The notes beneath the pieces were generated by a model. It did no database searches. It saw nothing but the letters and a program-made list of their open reading frames with translations, and was not told the DNA's origin. 64,000 nt of DNA. Origin: Callorhinus ursinus. Its lineage: Eukaryota; Chordata; Mammalia; Carnivora; Otariidae. The translations under genes and the position numbers were made by a program. This document shows, piece after piece, positions 46,940 to 58,500 of this stretch (positions are counted from its first letter, which is position 1; each line of letters opens with the position of its first letter). The DNA lies in assembly GCF_003265705.1 (NCBI RefSeq), contig NW_020313005.1, positions 14,152,636 to 14,216,635 on the forward strand, written 5' to 3'.

Positions 46940-47001
46940 AGTTAGGGTTCCAACATATGAAGTTGGGGGGTGGTGGCCACAAACATTCAGTCTATTGCAT
47001 C
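46940..47001 (-). mobile_element. MLT1-like LTR, part 2
   Basis: GTTAGGGTTCCAACATATGA and CACAAACATTCAGTCTATTG are the missing end of the LTR started at 46163. Confidence 0.65.
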
Positions 47002-47081
47002 ATGGAAACATGTTTAACACTGTAAGACACTGCCACCTATTTCCCATTTGGTTATACCAGATTACAATCAGAAGAGCTTTT

Positions 47082-47401
47082 ATTTTTATTTTTTTTTACA
47101 TTATCTATAAAATTCCACTTTATTTTTTTTAATTTTTAATTTGTATTTTTTTATTTTATTATGTTAATCACCATACATTACATCATTAGTTTTCGATGTA
47201 GTGTTCCATGATTCATTGTTTGTGTATAACACCCAGTCCTCCATTCAGTATGTGCCCTCCTTAATACCCATCACCAGGCTAACCCATCCCTCCATCCCTC
47301 TTCCCTCTAGAACCCTCAGTTTGTTTCTCAGAGTCCATAGTCTCTCATGGTTCATCTCCCCCTCCGATTTCCCCCTCTTCATTTTTCCCTTCCTACTCTC
47401 T
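47082..47401 (-). mobile_element. Short L1 with probable 3' transduction
   Basis: Arctoid L1 3' UTR antisense (47155-47400), A/T-rich tail, then about 25 bp of non-L1 sequence (ACATTATCTATAAAATTCC) and a second T-rich tail. TSD TCAGAAGAGCTTTT at 47068-47081 and 47402-47415, perfect, encloses everything. Confidence 0.85.
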
Positions 47402-47415
47402 TCAGAAGAGCTTTT

Positions 47416-48435
47416 AAAGTGTGCCCACACCCAACCAATACAATAATTTCTCTACAAATGAGTCTTGGGCTTCAGTAATTTAAAAAGTTATTGAGGTATT
47501 TCTAATGTGTAGCCAGAAGATCTAGACCACTTGTTTTAGTATTTGGGGATAAAGTCCTTTGATAGCCCATGAAATCTATGGACCCATTTTCAAGAAATCA
47601 GGTTCAGGAACACAAATTTTTCAACATATTTTAAGGAGTTCCTGCAACCTTGAGTCCAGGCACCACAGGACAAAAGTCCCTGATCTAGTCCAACCCCTAT
47701 CTCTGACAGAAGGAGAAACAGGTTCAGAAAGAGAGACTGCATTTCTGATGCATGCAATCAGTAACCAAGCTGAGTGCACAGGCACACTGTCCTGATCCAG
47801 CTTTCTGCCACTCTGTAGCTCCCTGTAGGCCCCGAGGTCACATCAGCATTGAGGAATCCTGGGCACTGGTGGGAAGGTCTGTGGACACCTCCCTGTTGCA
47901 AAATTCACCATGCCACCTCCCCACAACCCTGGACTCCTCAACTCTGACACCTGGTCTGCTCAGCAACAGCCCTGAACTGGCTAGTTCCCCTCCTCAGTCA
48001 AGGAGCCTGGCCCCTGTGAAGTGAGGGAGGAAAAGAGAGAAGAAAGTGCTAGGCAGCTTCAGAAACTGAAAAATGTTAAAACATGAGCCAGCACAGTGAG
48101 CTTTGCAAAGGTCTCTGCAGCAAAAGGTGAAATAGATAGACAACAAGTTGAGCCCCTGCCTTAGTATCAAACACAGTTTATCCCCTAGGCCACATTGTTT
48201 GAGCCTTCCTGGAAGGAGGCCCCATTTCCCTCAAGCAACCCTTTCAGATGTCACTGCCCCATGTTGGGAAAAGCTTCCTCTGACCTCTTTCCATCAACAA
48301 TATTGTCATGGGCTGATGTGGAATAACCATTTCCATAGAAAATAGGGCTACTTGCCCATACTTCCTAAGTGATTCTGGGAAGGGGAGTATAACCTCTAAT
48401 GATGCCAAAATAAAGCATTGCACTTGTTTCTCTAT
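47416..48435. other. Unique, faint L2 trace near 47640-47760
   Basis: Frames at 47559-47795, 47752-48024 and 48148-48345 lack recognisable domains. Confidence 0.45.
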
Positions 48436-48454
48436 TAAAGTAGTACTCAGTCTA

Positions 48455-48668
48455 GGGGCACCTGGGTGGCTTAGTCGGTTAAGCATCTGACTTCAGCTCA
48501 GGTCATGATCCAGGGTCCTGGGATCAAGCCCTGAATTGGGCTCCCTGCTCAGTGGGGTGTCTGCTTCTCCCACTGCCCCTCCAACGGCTCATGCTTGTGC
48601 TCTCTCTCTCTCGCTCATTCTCTCTCTGAAAAAAAAAATAAAAATAAATAATAAAATCTTTAAAAAAA
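48455..48668 (+). mobile_element. SINEC
   Basis: GGGGCACCTGGGTGGCTTAG start. TSD TAAAGTAGTACTCAGTCTA (48436-48454) and TAAAGTAGTACTAAGTCTA (48669-48687), one mismatch. Confidence 0.97.
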
Positions 48669-48687
48669 TAAAGTAGTACTAAGTCTA

Positions 48688-49349
48688 AACTGCAGATTAG
48701 GATTAAGTGGGGGAGCTCTTAGAAATATGGATAGTATAGCTCAATCCCTAGAGAATCTGATATAATTATCTATCCTAAATAAAAAAGGAAAACATATATG
48801 GGAACCTCTATTAAATTGTTTTATTATGTGATGACCCCTAACCTCTCATGCCTATCAGGAGAGCCAATGGCCTGAACCCAAAGGATAGGGCTTAATATAG
48901 CCAGATCACCAGACAGGGAAGACATGGGCCTTTAGGGAAATGGATTAATCCATTGATGACTTTGGAGCTGTCCTATCAGCTACTGAGCTGGTAAAGGAAC
49001 ATCCTTTTGTTCTTGTTTGAAAAGCTTTGCATGGTGTCCTTATTGTGTTCATATTGTTTTCCACTACCTGCACAAAATTTGTGCAAATTTTATGTAGTCT
49101 ACTAAATGCATCTGGAATGAATAGCTGTGCATTTTGTTAGAGTCTGGAGGAAGACCCTGTGCTCTACCCATCTTGTAAATCCTTTATAAACAGAGTATGG
49201 AAATAGCAGGGAAGTTTTGGTAGAGGGAAAAGGAAAGAGTAAAGGAAGACAGTGGTGATGATTGGGGAGGGCCACCGGAGAAAAGAAAAAGTGAAGAGAG
49301 GAAAAGGAAGAGAAATAGAATGAGAAAGTTGGACAAAACAAAGTAGGTT
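48688..49349. other. No recognised feature
   Basis: Unique sequence, purine-rich at 49200-49330. The frame at 49102-49341 (-) is the complement of that tract. Confidence 0.5.
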
Positions 49350-49368
49350 CTAGAAGTTTCTATAATTA

Positions 49369-49563
49369 TTATTATTTTTTAAGATTTTCATTTATTTGAC
49401 AGAGAGAGAGAGCGAGAAAGGGAACACAAGCAGGGGGAGTGTGAGAGGGGGAAGCAGGCTTCCCGCTGAGCAGGGAGCCCGATGCGGGGCTCGATCCCAG
49501 GACCCCTGGATCATGACCTGAGCTGAAGGCAGACGCTTAACGACTGAGCCACCCAGGCGCCCC
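49369..49563 (-). mobile_element. SINEC, young
   Basis: Antisense with intact CpGs (CCCGATGCGGGGCTCGATCC). TSD CTAGAAGTTTCTATAATTA at 49350-49368 and 49564-49582, perfect. Confidence 0.98.
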
Positions 49564-49582
49564 CTAGAAGTTTCTATAATTA

Positions 49583-51700
49583 CACCTAACTTGGGTAGCT
49601 CAAAGAAAGGTTGGGGGTATGTGAAAAGTGAAATGAAATGAGGTAACTTATGCAAAGGGGTTTTAAAATAAAGTCAGGAAACCATTAAAGAGATGGGCCT
49701 TATACACATCCTTACCAGGTGGAACCATGACATAAATTTTTCAAGTGGGCTAAACCACAAATATTCCAAGGACTCAGTCCAAACACCTGCAACTTACTAC
49801 AGTAAGAGACTTTGCCTTGGTAACCCATTATATTCAGCCAAAATTAATTTTCTGCAGCCAACACCATTCAAAATTCTTTGTACATAATATATACAAGTGT
49901 TCCCTTTTGTCTTTGAAACCTTTGATTTTTGTTCCCTGAGAGGGACACAATTTGGGTTGCTATCCAAATCTGTGCTCCCTGAATTGCAATTCTGAGACCC
50001 CAAAAGATGCATTTGTTTATTTTTGTTCTGCCTCTTCTGTCAACAGGGAGTTGGTCTGAAGTGATATGAGAACGCTTCCCCTTTTCATCTCCACCAGAGC
50101 CCTTTTGAGCTGAGCCCTTTCTGTCTCCAATGGTATTTATCATTACAAAAGCTTTGCATGCTCTTGGTCACATTATAACTGTTAACAAATAGTAATTACA
50201 AAGGTGTCTTTGTTACTCTAGTGACACAGCCAGCATCAGACACAAGAAGAGAAAAGCACAAAGATCATGTAATGGAGGTCATAGGTTGTCTGAGAGATCC
50301 CCTGAGACCCTGGAAACATAACACTGTGAAGATGCTTCATGGCATAGTTGACACCTCTTAGAATTTCTGGGAACTCAGAACACCCTTGTAATCAACATCA
50401 TGAAATAGCAGAACTGACATTTCATCTCATCAACCCTTTGATCTTACACCTGGGAAAGATGAGACACAGAAAGGTCATGGATTGAGCCAGCCTGAGACCC
50501 TGATGGAAGGGCTAGTGTGTGTAGGGCAGGGGTTCTCCCTCATGCTCCTGTCCATAGGGACCAAAGCTGTGCTGGGCACAGTGGCACCTCACAGCCTTCT
50601 TTGGGGCTAAAGACTAAGGAAGGGTTGACTGAGCTTTACCTCAAAATTGTTCAGCAAATCCTTCCTGGGCCCCAAAGTCTCCAGGCTCAAAACCCAGCTA
50701 TTCCACCCCCTAGCAGTGTCACCTGGGGTAAATGAGCAACATCTTAGCCTCAGGTTTATCACATAAAAAATTGGGATACAATACATAAGCAATAAATTTA
50801 AAAGATTTGATAAAGCAAACAAGTGTTCCTTATTTCATGTTAAGCCCAGCATTGCTTCCTGCCAGCTTCCCAGACAATTTACGGAGAAACGTCTATACTC
50901 ATTAGGACAACAGAACCACTCAGGGCTGCTTGTGATTCAGGCCCTGAGAAAAGTTGCAGACTAAAAGAACAAGGGACCAGAAAGTGACCCTTGAGAACTC
51001 GGGAAAGGAAGAAGGCTGTGTGCAGGAGGTAGCCTCACCTGGGCCCGGAGAGACTGGAGGCCTGCAGACAAAGGGAACACAAGTGAGGGGTTGAGAAACC
51101 CAGAAGAGGGGGCCAGTGATGTGTGATCCTATCCTTCCTTTAGGATACTAACCCAGCAGTGATAGAGGACAGGGGCTGCATTCATACTTGGACCTGACAC
51201 TTACTGATAGCATGCCCTAGACCAAATGATTTACCTTCTCTGAGCTCCAGTGTCCTTATCTGTGGGTCTTATGCATACACGGAGTCAAAGAAGTTCTGAC
51301 AGAGAATGCAGGTGTAGGCCATTGGTCCTGACACACACCATGCACCCAGATATGCTGGCTGTTATTATTATCATTGTTATGATTATTAATGACACCCTGC
51401 CCTGAGGCATCCTGGAGCCTCAGTGAGGAAAAGGTCAGGCCAGACCTTGTGCTGTGCCCTTGATAACTCAGTCACTTGCAGCTAAAACTCCACTTAACTC
51501 TCTTCAGCTGCTCTGACAGGAATGCCCCACCATCACCCTCCATCCCCAAGGGAAGTCTGGCCATCCTGAGGAGCACTGATGGGAGAGAGGCTTGATATGC
51601 TTTAATGAAGTTTCCCTGCTGCCCAGCCTTTTTCATAAAGCAGAGATTATCTCCACCCTTCTCTTGCCATAAGCTAAAGTCAGTGTGGAATAGTGGCTAA
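49583..51700. other. Mostly unique; weak L2/MIR traces
   Basis: 50400-50520 and 51185-51380 resemble L2 or MIR fragments. No gene is recognised. Confidence 0.45.
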
Positions 51701-51716
51701 GAAAATGGTAACTAAG

Positions 51717-51904
51717 GGCGCCTGGGTGGCTCAGTTGGTTGAACGACTGCCTTCGGCTCAGGTCATGATCCTGGAGTCCCGGGATCGAGTCCCACATCGG
51801 CCTCCCTGCTCAGCAGGGAGTCTGCTTCTCCCTCTCTCTTCCCTCTCATGCTCTCTATCTCTCATTCTCTCTCTCTCAAATAAATAAATAAAATCTTTAA
51901 AAAA
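51717..51904 (+). mobile_element. SINEC
   Basis: GGCGCCTGGGTGGCTCAGTT start. TSD AAAATGGTAACTAAG at 51702-51716 and 51905-51919, perfect. Confidence 0.98.
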
Positions 51905-51929
51905 AAAATGGTAACTAAGAACCACACAG

Positions 51930-52100
51930 CCTGGGGCCAGTTTTAAGGTTTCCCTTTACTAGCTGTGTGACCAGTGTAGGTTACTTACGCTCCCTGTCTC
52001 AATTTCCTCAGTTGTTAAAAGAGGATAATAGTAGATCATTGCATTAAATGACCTTTAGAATCATACCTGGCACATAATAAATGTTTAGGATTTTTAGTAT
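51930..52100 (+). mobile_element. MIR SINE
   Basis: TTACTAGCTGTGTGACCAGT then TCAATTTCCTCAGTTGTTAA and ACCTGGCACATAATAAATGT are MIR in order. Confidence 0.85.
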
Positions 52101-52470
52101 TACTTTTCCAATTTTGTTGAGCACTTACTGAACACCCACTATTTATCCTAGTATGCCAGGTACTATGCAGGAAATAGAGAAATGAAATGTGTCTTGATGC
52201 TCCCAAACAGCTCAGTCTGGAGGAGTCATAAGACCAATATATAGGAAGCAATTATTAAGAATCATCAAAGCCAACTAACATTTATGTGGCCCAACTGTGT
52301 GCTGGGTGCTGTGCTTGGTGTTTTCACGTAAATGATTGGGTTGTTCCTGACCCAAAACCCTGAAGAAAGGTATTATGAATCACTATCTTTAGAATTCAGG
52401 AAACAGTGAGAATAGGTTCAAGGCAGCTAGTTCCTGGCAAAGGCAGGATTCACACCTATGTGGGGCTGAA
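52101..52470. mobile_element. L2 fragments
   Basis: 52110-52240 resembles antisense L2 (TTGAGCACTTACTGAACACC, ATGCCAGGTACTATGCAGG). 52267-52470 resembles an L2 end (TGTGTGCTGGGTGCTGTGCT). Orientation is mixed. Confidence 0.55.
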
Positions 52471-52789
52471 GCCAGTGCCAATCAAACCATACTTTTGATG
52501 GTAATGTTTGCAATTCTGAAATGGCACGTTCATTAGCTCTCCTGGAAGACGACCTAGGGCCTGGATGTAGATGTCCTTGTACCCAGAGCTAGCCTCTCTG
52601 GGGGAGTGGGATGTTATGGCCAGATGGTAGGGACCTGACTCAGTAAATGTACAACCTTGTAGTGAGGTGGGGTGATAGCTGCATAGATAGAAAGTGGTGG
52701 GTGTGATATTAGCTGTAACTATTGATTTTAGAGCAAGATGGAGTCCTCCACACCCTGCCCCTCCCCACCTCTCCCTCTCCTGTCATTAG

Positions 52790-53135
52790 ACTTTCTCTCT
52801 CATACCTGCAGGACACAGGTGTTTCTCTCCCTCAAGCAAATTAAGCTTGTTCCCGCCTTAAGGCCATTTTGAATTTCTGCTTAAATGTCACCTCCTCAGA
52901 GAGACTTTCTCTGTCCATCACTTACTCTCTCCAAACCACCAATGTAATTCTCTGACTTGCAAGCGTCACAATCTGGCATTTACCCTATTTATTTGCAGAC
53001 AGTTGGCCTCTCCCCTCCAGGTCAGAAACCTGACTTGTCTTGTTCTCTGTAACATCAGTGCTCAAAACAGGGTCTGGCATGCAGTGATACTCAGAAAATA
53101 GTGTGTTGGAGGTAAAAGAATGAGTCACTCCTTCA
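52790..53135 (+). mobile_element. L2 3' region
   Basis: TTAAATGTCACCTCCTCAGA then GAGACTTTCTCTGTCCATCA and GCTCAAAACAGGGTCTGGCA match the L2 3' consensus order. Confidence 0.75.
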
Positions 53136-53166
53136 GCTGTTAAAAAAAAAAAGTTTTAAACAAAGC

Positions 53167-53558
53167 TTTTGTATTTATCAGCTCAGGCTGCCATAACAAA
53201 ACACCACCGACTAGGTGGCTTACACAGCAGAAATTTGTTTCTTACAGTTCTGGAGGCTGGAAGTCCAAGATCAAGGTGTCAGCAGGTTTGGCTTCTCCCA
53301 GCTCTGCTTGGTTTGCAGATAGTCATCTTCATCCTGTGTCCTCACATGGTCTTTTCTCTGTGCATGCATCTTTGAGGTCTCTTTATCTAAATTTTCTCTT
53401 CTTATAAGGATGTAAGTCATATGGATTAAGGCCCACTTTAATGGTTTCATTTTAACTTAATCACCTTTTAAAGGCCATATCGCCAGTCACATCCAGAAGT
53501 ACTGAGAGTTAGAGCTTCAATATATGAATCTGGGGGCAACAAAATTCAGCTCATTAGG
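53167..53558 (-). mobile_element. MLT1-like LTR (MaLR)
   Basis: GTATTTATCAGCTCAGGCTG, then CATAACAAAACACCACCGAC, TACAGTTCTGGAGGCTGGAA and TCTTATAAGGATGTAAGTCA is a MaLR LTR in reverse complement, complete to AAAATTCAGCTCATTAGG. No viral coding sequence. Confidence 0.85.
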
Positions 53559-54555
53559 GTGTTAAGCACACAAGAACTAAGTGGAGAAGCTCAGATTTGT
53601 TTGAGATGAGTTGCTTGGGGACCCTGCCCATCAATCTTCTTACTTCTAATCCACCAGCCACAGGCATCCCTAGGAATTCCCAGTATGAGGTTCCAGTCTG
53701 ATCTCCTGACTGAACAGCAGGAGAAACAGGCACAGCAAGGAGAGGTGATGTGTCCAAAGTCACTCAGTAAGGGGCATAGACGGAGTGTGGCCCCAGCTTA
53801 CAGTACCATACTGATGATGTTCATACGGACCTGTTCCCCAACATCAGATGTTCAGACAGAGACCCCAAGGTGAGCCACAATCTAGTCTCCACCCAGAAAC
53901 ATCTTCTAAGAAGAATCCCGAGCAAAGGGGCAGTCAGGAGTGGTATTGTCTCTGAGGATTGCCATGCCCCCATGTAAGGCCCCACCTCTGTCAGTCCAGC
54001 CAATGTGGTACTCTCTGCTGCATCATGTACAGTATTTAATTCCTCCAGAAAGAGCCCAGATGTATCCATTCCTTGCCACTCAGCAAATGATTCCTGGGAA
54101 TTTATGCAATTATTTTCCATTACAGATAAGAATTGCCAATTAAAACCCAATCAGCAACAATACAAAGGGAGGCAGTTAGCCAACTTTGTCAGCCACGGAT
54201 GTCTGCTTACTGCCAAGATGTGAACACCTGGTGGGCAGGTGTGAGAGCAGTTGTGGGAGAGATCAGAAGGGTATCTGAGGGTAGAACAAAGTTGCCAGGG
54301 GCTCTGAGGGAGAGCCTGAGGACCCAGCAAGCTTTTATTGTCAGGACCTCTGGGAAAGGGAGCACTCCAGGCTCTGATTCTTGCTACAGACCTGGCAAAG
54401 GGCTTAGACCTTTCAGGGGTCCCAGACAGACGATAGCAGCCAGAGCTGTGGGCAGCCAGCTGACTACATTCTTAGCTTCCCTTTTAATCTCCATCTTTAT
54501 TTTAGCAGTGATAAAATCTGGCACATGGAGAAAATTGGCAGATATTTTTGGGGAA
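53559..54555. other. Unique, faint L2/MIR at 53710-53800
   Basis: Holds the longest frame not explained by repeats (54133-54579 +, 148 residues). It has no recognisable motif and ends in a SINE flank, so I do not call it a gene. Confidence 0.45.
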
Positions 54556-54568
54556 ATAATGACTTTTC

Positions 54569-54766
54569 TTTCTTTTTAAATTTTTTTTATTTGAGAGAGA
54601 GAGAGACAGAAATAGCAACAGAGATAGATAGAGAGCATGAGTAGGGAGGAGAGGGAGAAGCAGGCTCCCTGATGAGGGGCTTGATCCCAGGACCCTGGGA
54701 TCATGACCTGAGCCAAAGGTCAGGTCTAAGGCAGTCACTTAACTGACTGAGCCACCCAGGTGCCCC
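54569..54766 (-). mobile_element. SINEC with indels
   Basis: Antisense. TSD ATAATGACTTTTC at 54556-54568 and 54767-54779. A roughly 12-bp insertion (AAAGGTCAGGTCTAAGGCAG in place of AAGGCAG) and loss of the GCAGGGAG block set it apart. Confidence 0.96.
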
Positions 54767-55002
54767 ATAATGACTTTTCATTAAGGTAATGTCTCCTTTT
54801 ATCTGAGTCCTCTTGTTACTGGACCGAAATGGGTCTGCTCCTGAGTGAGTTATAGATGGAGACTACACCAGGTAGAGTTGCCTCACGAAGTCATCTTTAT
54901 TTGTACAAATAAGATTACAGGGAACAATTTCCAAAGCCATGACTCTAGAACACAGGTAAGCAGGCTCCTTTTATTAAGGTTTGAAATAAATATTCAGGAG
55001 GG

Positions 55003-55078
55003 GATTTTAACATTATTATTAACATTATTCACATTAACAGGATTTTAACATTATTATTAACATTATTAACATTAACAG
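55003..55078 (+). repeat. Tandem duplication, 38-bp period
   Basis: GATTTTAACATTATTATTAA starts at 55003 and 55041; the two units differ at one base (CATTATTCACATT versus CATTATTAACATT). Confidence 0.93.
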
Positions 55079-55210
55079 TGAAGCTGAGGTAATTGTTGGG
55101 ACTTTCTGATTCATCTGTGTGGGTGTGGTCCTCAAATGTAACTTTTTCTGTTCCAGCAATTCATTAGTTTTTAAAAGATGAAAATGACAGGTAGAAGCTT
55201 CTAGGAGTTT

Positions 55211-55290
55211 CCTGAATTCAGGAGGTCAATCCTGAGTTCAAGCGGTCAGTCCTGAGTTCAGGGCATCAGTCTTGAGTTCAGGAGGTCAAG
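55211..55290 (+). repeat. Minisatellite, 4 x 20 bp
   Basis: Units start at 55211, 55231, 55251 and 55271. Pattern CCTGAGTTCAGGAGGTCAGT with 2-4 changes per unit. It is not part of a repeat family that I know. Confidence 0.95.
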
Positions 55291-55572
55291 GGGTCTCACC
55301 AGTGACACCCTCACCCTGTGTGAGAAGTAGCTGCATCATTCTTTGTGCACCTCTGATAGGTGGGCTCTGAATTTGGTTGCAGACTGTGAAGGCTCTGGGA
55401 AGGATCTTTGCTTAGTTCATGTCAGAAAGCTATAACAATAATATTAATCAGTGACATTTTTGAGTGTCTGCTTTCTTTAAGGCATTGAGTTATACAACAG
55501 TTCTCTGAAGCATGTGTTATAATTAAGTCTATTTCACAGATGATTAAATGGAGGCTACATTTTTCACTTTAG

Positions 55573-58500
55573 TTTTTTTATTTTATCTGTTTTTCTTTTT
55601 TTAATTTAATTTTATTATGTTATGTTAGTCACCATACAATACATCATTAGTTTTTGATGTAGTGATCCACAATCCATTGTTTTCGTATAACACCCAGTGC
55701 TCCATGCAGTATGTTCCCTCCTTAATACCCATCACAGGGCTAACCAATCCCCCCTCCCACCTCCCCTCTAAACCCTGTTTGTTTCTCAGAGTCCATAGTC
55801 TCTCATGGTTCATCTGTCCCTCCGATTTACACCCCCTTCATTTTTCCCTTCCTTCTCCTAATGTCCTCCAAGCTATTCCTTATGTTCCACAAATAAATGA
55901 AACCATATGATAATTGACTTTCTCTGCTTGACTTATTTCACTTAGCATAATCTCCTCCAGTCCCATCTATGTTGATGTAAAAGTTGGGTATTCATCCTTT
56001 CTGATGGCTGAGTAATATTCCATTGTATATATGGACCACATCTTTATCCATTCATCTGTTGAAGGGCATCTCAGCTCTTTTCACAGTTTGCCTATTGTGA
56101 AAATTGCTGCTATGAACTTTGGGGTGCCTATGGCCCTTCTTTTCACTACGTCTGTGTCTTTGGGGTAAATACCCAGTAGTGCAATTGCTGGGTCATATGG
56201 TAACTCTATTTTTAAAGTCTTAAGGAACCTCTATACTGTTTTCCAGATTGGCTGTACCAACTTGCATTCCTACCAACAGTGTAAGACGGCTCCCCTTTCT
56301 CCATAATATCTCCAACATTTGTTGTTTCTTGCCTTGTCAATTTTTGCCATTCTAACTGGTGTAAGGTGGTATCTCAATGTGGTTTTGATTTGAATTTCCC
56401 TGATGGCTAATGATGATGAAAATTTTTCTATGTGTCTGTGAGCCATTTGTATGTCTTCTTTGGAGAAATGTCTGTTCATATCTTCTGCCTATTTTTGACT
56501 TGATGATTTGTTTTTTGGGTGTTGACTTTGAGAAGTTCTTTAGAGATCTTGGATACCAGCCCTCTATCTGTAGTGTCATTTGCAAATATCTTCTTCCATT
56601 CTGTGGGTTGCTTCTTTGTTTTTTTGACTGTTTCCTTTGCTGTGCAGAAGCTTTTTATCTTGATGAAGTCCCAAAAGTTCATTTTTGCTTTTGTTTCATT
56701 AGCCTTTGGGGATGTATCTTGAAAGAAGTAGCTGTGGCCAATGTCAAAGAGGTTACTGCCTATGTTCTCCTCCAGGATTTTGTTGGGTTCCTGTCACACA
56801 TTGAGGTCTTGCATCCATTTTGAGTTTATCTTTCTGTATAGTGTTAGAGAATGGTCACGTTTCATTCTTCTGCAGGTGGTTGTCCAATTATCCAGCACCA
56901 TTTATTGAAGAGACTGCCTTTTTTTCCATTACGATTTTTTCCTGCTTTGTCGAAGATATTTGACCATAGAGTTGAGGGTCCATATCTGGGCTCTCTATTC
57001 TGTTCCCTTGATCTATATGTCTGTTTTTGTGCCAGTACCATGCTGTCTTGGTGATCACTGCTTTGTAGTATAGCTTGAAATTGGGCAACATGTTGCCCTC
57101 AGCTTCGTTTTTCTTTTTCAACATTTCCTTGCTGATTCAAGGTCTTTTCTGATTCCATACAAATTTTAGGATTGTTTCTTCCAGCACTTTGAAAAGTGTC
57201 ATTGAATTTTGATCAAGATGTCATTGAAGGTATAGATTGCTCTGGGTAGCATAGACATTTTAACACTGTTTATTCTTCCAATCCATGAGCATGGAATGTT
57301 TTTCCATCTTTTTGTGTCTTCTTCAATTTTTTTCATGAGTGTTCTGTAGTTCCTAGAGTATGGATCCTTTATCTCTTTGGTTAGGTTTATTCTGAGGTAT
57401 GTTATGGTTTTTGGTGCTATTGTAAATGGAATCATTTCTCTAATTTCTCTTTCTACAATTGCATTGTTAGTGTATAAGAATGCAACGGCTTTCTGTGCAT
57501 TGATTTTGTATCCTGCCACATTACTGAATTGCTGTTTGAGTTCTAGTAATTTGGGGGTGGAGTCTTTTGGGTTTTCCATATAAAGTATCATGTCATCTGT
57601 GGAAGAGAGAGAGTTTGACTTCTTCTTTGCCAATTTGAATACTTTTATTTCTTTTTGTTGTCTGATTGCTGTTGCTAGGACTTCTAGTACTATTTTGAAC
57701 AACAGTGGTGAAAGTAAGCATCCTTGTCATGTTCCTGATCTTAAGGGAAAGGTTGTTAACTTTTCCCCATTGAGGATGATATTCACTGTGGGTTTTTCAT
57801 AGATGGATTTTATGAACTTGAGGAATGTTCCTTCTATCTGTATACTCTGAAGAGTTTTAATCAGGAAAGGATGCTGTATTTTGTCAAATGCTTTTTCTGC
57901 ATCATTTGGGAGGACCATATGTTTCTCTCTCCTCTTATTAATGTATTCTATCACAGTCATGGACTTCCGGATGTTGAACCACCCTTGCAACCCAGGGATA
58001 AATCTCACTTGGTTGTGGTGGATGATCCTTTTAATGTACTGTGGGATCGTATTAGCTAGGGATTTTGTTCAGAATTTTGGCATCCATATTCATCAGAAAT
58101 ATCGGTCTGAATTTCTCCTTTTTGAAAGGGTCTTTGCCTGGTTTGGGGATCAAGGTAATGCTGGCCTCATAGAATGAGTCTGGAAACTTTCCTTCTGTTT
58201 CTATTTTTTGAAACATCTTCAGGAGAATAGGTATTATTTCTTCTTTGAATGTTTGGTAGAATTCCCCAGGGAATCCATCAGGCCCTGGACTCTTGTTTTT
58301 GGGAGATTTTTGATCACTGCTTCAGTCTCATTACTGGTTATTGGCTTATTCAGGTTGTCAATTTCTTCCTGTTTCAGACTTGGCAGTTTATGGGTTTCCA
58401 GGAAGGCATCCATTTCACCCAGGTTGCTCAGTTTATTGGCATATAGTTGTTGATAATAATTTCTAATAATTGTTTCTATTTCCTTGGTGTTAATCGTGAT

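Noticed and set aside
54133..54579. 148-residue open frame, longest one outside repeats
   Set aside because: No domain or motif is recognisable, the end runs into a SINE target site, and no splice or promoter context is visible. Probably chance.
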